The notes below the pieces were generated by a model. It had not been told where the DNA came from. It worked only from the letters and a program-made list of their open reading frames with translations, and searched no databases. DNA of 64,000 nt from Diplocloster modestus (GTDB lineage Bacteria > Bacillota > Clostridia > Lachnospirales > Lachnospiraceae). Both the position numbers and the translations under genes were made by a program. Each line of letters opens with the position of its first letter. Position 1 is the first letter of the stretch. The stretch is taken from assembly GCF_019042245.1 (NCBI RefSeq), contig NZ_JAHQCX010000017.1:1-64000 (forward strand), in the 5' to 3' direction. Of the stretch, positions 63,630 through 64,000 are shown one piece after another.

Positions 63630-64000
63630 ATGTCCGGATCTACATATGGAACTGTATTTAAAATAGCTACCTGGGGCGAATCTCATGGTAATGGTATCGG
63701 CGTGGTGGTGGATGGCTGCCCGAGTGGTCTTGCGCTGACGGAAGAAGATATTCAGGTATATTTGGACCGGCGTAAACCGGGTACGTCCAAATTCGCTACA
63801 CAGCGCAAGGAAGGGGATCTGGTGGAGATAATCTCCGGCGTTTTTGAGGGCCGTACCACCGGGACACCCATCGCTATGCTGGTGCGTAATACGGATCAGC
63901 GTTCCAAGGATTACAGTGAAATCGCCAATTATTACCGGCCGGGCCACGCAGATCTGAATTTTGATGTAAAATATGGTTTCCGGGATTACCGCGGCGGCGG
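63630..64000 (+). CDS. aroC: Chorismate synthase (N-terminal part, runs off the window)
   Basis: The first 123 codons of AroC, which converts EPSP to chorismate using reduced FMN. The start [19 protein letters not shown] and following D-G-C-P-S-G, then [15 protein letters not shown] and Y-R-P-G-H-A-D are the conserved FMN/EPSP-binding pieces. AAGGAG lies 10 nt before the ATG at 63630. It is unlinked to aroF-tyrA-aroA. Confidence 0.97.
   Translation, partial: MSGSTYGTVFKIATWGESHGNGIGVVVDGCPSGLALTEEDIQVYLDRRKPGTSKFATQRKEGDLVEIISGVFEGRTTGTPIAMLVRNTDQRSKDYSEIANYYRPGHADLNFDVKYGFRDYRGG

Overview
The window looks like a chromosomal segment of a spore-forming, anaerobic Clostridia member, most like a Lachnospiraceae. 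Support comes from spoIVA with a SigE-type promoter, FeoAB, B12-dependent methionine synthesis, an AroF-type DAHP synthase with an N-terminal ferredoxin-like domain, extracytoplasmic flavodoxins and many strong GGAGG ribosome sites. The backbone has roughly balanced base composition; one interior stretch (about 27.1-39.5 kb) is visibly more AT-rich and carries mobile-element genes.

Layout. 0-9.7 kb (minus strand): ilvN-ilvC; a cobalamin-dependent methionine synthase with a homocysteine methyltransferase/methylene-THF reductase fusion and a Gfo/Idh oxidoreductase; feoA-feoB. 9.8-19.3 kb (minus): one long run of cell-envelope, division and repair genes: NusG-II-like protein, Gx transporter, ruvA, ruvB, zapA, U32 peptidase, SEDS protein, class B PBP and an unknown protein. 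19.5-26.7 kb: a small membrane protein, an EF-G-like GTPase, ogt, then aroF-tyrA-aroA on the plus strand. 26.7-27.0 kb: a giant perfect-armed palindrome. 27.1-39.5 kb: a decayed mobilizable element with a broken serine recombinase, RepA_N and Cys-rich proteins, and a redox cargo. 39.9-47.2 kb: GyrI-like protein, two small exported or membrane proteins, spoIVA, and serC-serA-DUF1015. 47.3-53.5 kb: L,D-transpeptidase and leuB-ilvD-ilvB. 53.7-56.1 kb: a second MerR/flavoprotein module with a truncated cupin. 56.2-60.1 kb: tgt-yajC and a BlaI/BlaR1-like pair. 60.5-64 kb: a P-type ATPase, a cupin and the start of aroC.

How genes work together. Branched-chain synthesis is split: the acetolactate synthase large subunit lies with leuB-ilvD, the small subunit with ilvC 47 kb away. 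Aromatic synthesis is likewise split between aroF-tyrA-aroA and aroC. Two separate MerR-controlled redox modules show the hallmark 19-bp promoter spacers with a dyad. The larger one combines a membrane protein carrying two H-X13-H heme-ligand motifs, two lipoprotein flavodoxins, two Cys-motif flavoproteins, an aldo/keto reductase and an Fe-alcohol dehydrogenase.

Non-coding highlights. (1) A structured element of about 120 bp in two copies, before aroA and in the leuB leader, with compensatory base changes in three hairpins. (2) A 285-bp palindrome with 65-bp perfect arms. (3) A REP-like family of long hairpins in three copies. (4) Three GGACATGTCC palindromes exactly 21 bp apart. (5) BlaI-type operators, with a 12-bp match at a cupin promoter 3 kb away. 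All family assignments come from reading the sequence; no database search was run.
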